In this document: piece after piece, positions 62,758-64,000 of the stretch
Position numbering within the stretch: the stretch's first letter is position 1
Layout: every line of letters begins with the position of its first letter
Origin: an uncultured Ruegeria sp.
Lineage (GTDB): Bacteria > Pseudomonadota > Alphaproteobacteria > Rhodobacterales > Rhodobacteraceae
Direction: 5' to 3'
NCBI RefSeq assembly: GCF_947504215.1
Contig: NZ_CANNGO010000008.1
Location: 124,001 to 188,000, forward strand
Length of the DNA: 64,000 nt
Position numbers and translations under genes: made by a program
The notes under the pieces: generated by a model
Databases searched by the model: none
Told to the model about the DNA's origin: nothing
What the model saw: only the letters and a program-made list of their open reading frames with translations

Positions 62758-63984
62758 TTGGCCACGATCACTAAGGTGTCGCCGCTGGCGCCAGCGGCCT
62801 TCCCGGATTTGCCCGCCATTGACGGGGTACGTTTTGCCACGGTTGAGGCGGGCGTGCGTTATCAGGGGCGCACGGATGTCATGCTGGCGGTTCTGGACCC
62901 CGGCACTTCGGTGGCCGGGGTGTTTACTCGGTCGGCCACCCGCGCCGCGCCTGTGCTGGATTGTCAGGAAAAGATCGGCGGGCCCAATGACGGGCCCGCA
63001 GCGATATTGGTCAATTCCGGCAACGCCAACGCTTTTACTGGTCACTACGGCCAGACCTCGGTCTCCGAAGTGACTCAGGCCGTGTCCACCGCGACCGGCG
63101 TCGCCGTCGAACGGGTTTTCACTTCGTCTACGGGCGTGATTGGCGAACCGTTGCCACATGAGCGGATCGTATCGCAGCTAGAGACGTTGAAGTCCGGGCT
63201 CAGCAGGCATGCAGTGGAAGACGCCGCGCGGGCCATCATGACAACTGACACCTTCCCGAAAGGGGCTAGCGCTCAGGTCGAGATTGACGGCAAAACAGTC
63301 TCTATTGCGGGGATTGCCAAAGGGTCCGGCATGATCGCGCCTGATATGGCGACGATGTTGGTCTACATCTTCACCGACGCTCAAGTCGAACAATCGGCGT
63401 TGCAGCAGTTGCTGGGCGCCCAGACGGGCCGGACATTCAACTGCATTACTGTGGACAGCGACACCTCGACCTCTGACACCCTGTTACTATGTGCAACAGG
63501 CGCGTCCGGAGTGGATGCAACTGGCAACGGGTCATTCGCCAATGCACTGGAATCCGTCATGCTGGATCTCGCACAGCAAGTGGTGCGTGACGGCGAAGGT
63601 GCTACGAAATTCGTGGAAATTCGTGTGACTGGGGCGGCCTCGGATGCCGACGCCAAAGTACACGGGCTGGCCATCGCCAACTCTCCGTTGGTGAAAACCG
63701 CCATTGCGGGCGAGGATCCGAACTGGGGCCGCGTCGTCATGGCCATCGGCAAATCGGGTGCTGCGGCAGATCGTGACCTGCTTAGCATTTCCTTTGGCGA
63801 TATTCTGGTGGCCGAAAAAGGCTGGGTCAGCCCGGACTACCGCGAAGAGGACGCCGCCACCTACATGAAAGATCAGGATCTGGTGATTGCCGTTGATCTG
63901 GGTTTGGGCGACGGGAAATCGACCGTTTGGACCTGCGACCTGACCCACGGCTATATCGAGATCAACGCGGATTATCGCTCGTGA
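62758..63984 (+). CDS. argJ: Bifunctional ornithine acetyltransferase / N-acetylglutamate synthase ArgJ
   Basis: 408 residues, TTG start with AGGAG 9 nt upstream. Recycles the acetyl group between N-acetylornithine and glutamate in arginine synthesis. The autoproteolytic site is in GSGMIAPDMATMLVYIF (cleavage before the Thr of ATML), with NSGNANAFTG and EDPNWGRVVMAIGKSG. Probably cotranscribed with the PPIase gene. Its stop overlaps a GTG opening the next frame. Confidence 0.95.
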   Translation: MATITKVSPLAPAAFPDLPAIDGVRFATVEAGVRYQGRTDVMLAVLDPGTSVAGVFTRSATRAAPVLDCQEKIGGPNDGPAAILVNSGNANAFTGHYGQTSVSEVTQAVSTATGVAVERVFTSSTGVIGEPLPHERIVSQLETLKSGLSRHAVEDAARAIMTTDTFPKGASAQVEIDGKTVSIAGIAKGSGMIAPDMATMLVYIFTDAQVEQSALQQLLGAQTGRTFNCITVDSDTSTSDTLLLCATGASGVDATGNGSFANALESVMLDLAQQVVRDGEGATKFVEIRVTGAASDADAKVHGLAIANSPLVKTAIAGEDPNWGRVVMAIGKSGAAADRDLLSISFGDILVAEKGWVSPDYREEDAATYMKDQDLVIAVDLGLGDGKSTVWTCDLTHGYIEINADYRS

Positions 63985-64000
63985 AAACCATATTAGTGTC
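63981..64000 (+). CDS. Start of next gene, possibly MutT-like Nudix (truncated by window)
   Basis: GTG 63981 overlaps the argJ stop as GTGA and opens a frame reading MKTILV before the window ends. In Rhodobacteraceae argJ is often followed by a small MutT/Nudix gene with a similar N terminus. Only six codons are visible, so the product is a guess from context. Confidence 0.4.

Overview
The window looks like a chromosomal, origin-proximal segment of a marine alphaproteobacterium of the Rhodobacteraceae (Roseobacter group, Ruegeria-like). This rests on the gene order maf / hemJ-rho-mnmE-mnmG-rsmG-parA-parB, GTG and TTG start usage, a BacNav sodium channel of the type described from Silicibacter pomeroyi, the dnaK promoter matching the Rhodobacter RpoH consensus, and the family-typical protein starts. 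Genus level is inference from protein recognition; no database was searched. No IS element, prophage, CRISPR array, tRNA or rRNA gene was seen.

Layout. 1-462: 5' part of a maf gene running off the left edge. 463-865: AT-rich non-coding block with DnaA-box-like words, a candidate replication origin. 866-8234: hemJ, rho, mnmE, mnmG, rsmG, parA, parB, with two perfect 16-bp parS sites buried in the mnmG start and inside rsmG. 8224-11049 (minus): DUF454, hemW, rdgB, rph. 11162-12800: hrcA-grpE. 12858-15491 (minus): mutS. 15634-25618: housekeeping and metabolism (maeB, a ribokinase, msrA, an SCP2-domain protein, argG with a clear intrinsic terminator, a membrane protein, threonine dehydratase, an Hpt protein divergent from a REC-PP2C response regulator, Nudix). 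25695-28421: hslO, CoA-type Nudix, cca. 28422-32286: a structured leader with a tiny aromatic peptide ORF ahead of a two-gene ABC exporter. 32326-34940: RlmD/TrmA-type methyltransferase, voltage-gated sodium channel, lipoprotein L,D-transpeptidase.

34945-43903 is a surface-glycan region: a sulfotransferase, a GT14-like enzyme, two tandem-duplicated GT92-like glycosyltransferases, galE, kdsB, cysQ, and a capsule-type ABC permease. Together they suggest a sulfated, Kdo-linked polysaccharide: KdsB makes CMP-Kdo, GalE supplies UDP-Gal, CysQ removes PAP left by the sulfotransferase, and the permease would export the product. Its ATPase partner is not in the window.

43900-47849: alkB (minus), then dnaK-dnaJ behind an RpoH-type promoter. 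48094-55603: a TPP riboswitch with an SD-sequestering hairpin, followed by ten tightly overlapping thiamin genes thiD-thiO-thiS-thiG-thiE-thiF-thiY-tenA-thiZ-thiX, covering thiazole synthesis, coupling, and uptake and salvage of the pyrimidine. 55639-64000: radC, a PstS-OmpA-type fusion, an uncharacterised exported protein, secA, a parvulin-type PPIase, argJ, and the first codons of a probable mutT-like gene at the right edge.

The most unusual points are the parS sites that double as coding and initiation sequence, the 28.5-kb leader peptide with nested hairpins, the zinc-less ThiF with a C-terminal rhodanese-like active-site loop, the sulfated-glycan cluster, and a dispersed hairpin-TATTTT-AGATGAAG element present twice.
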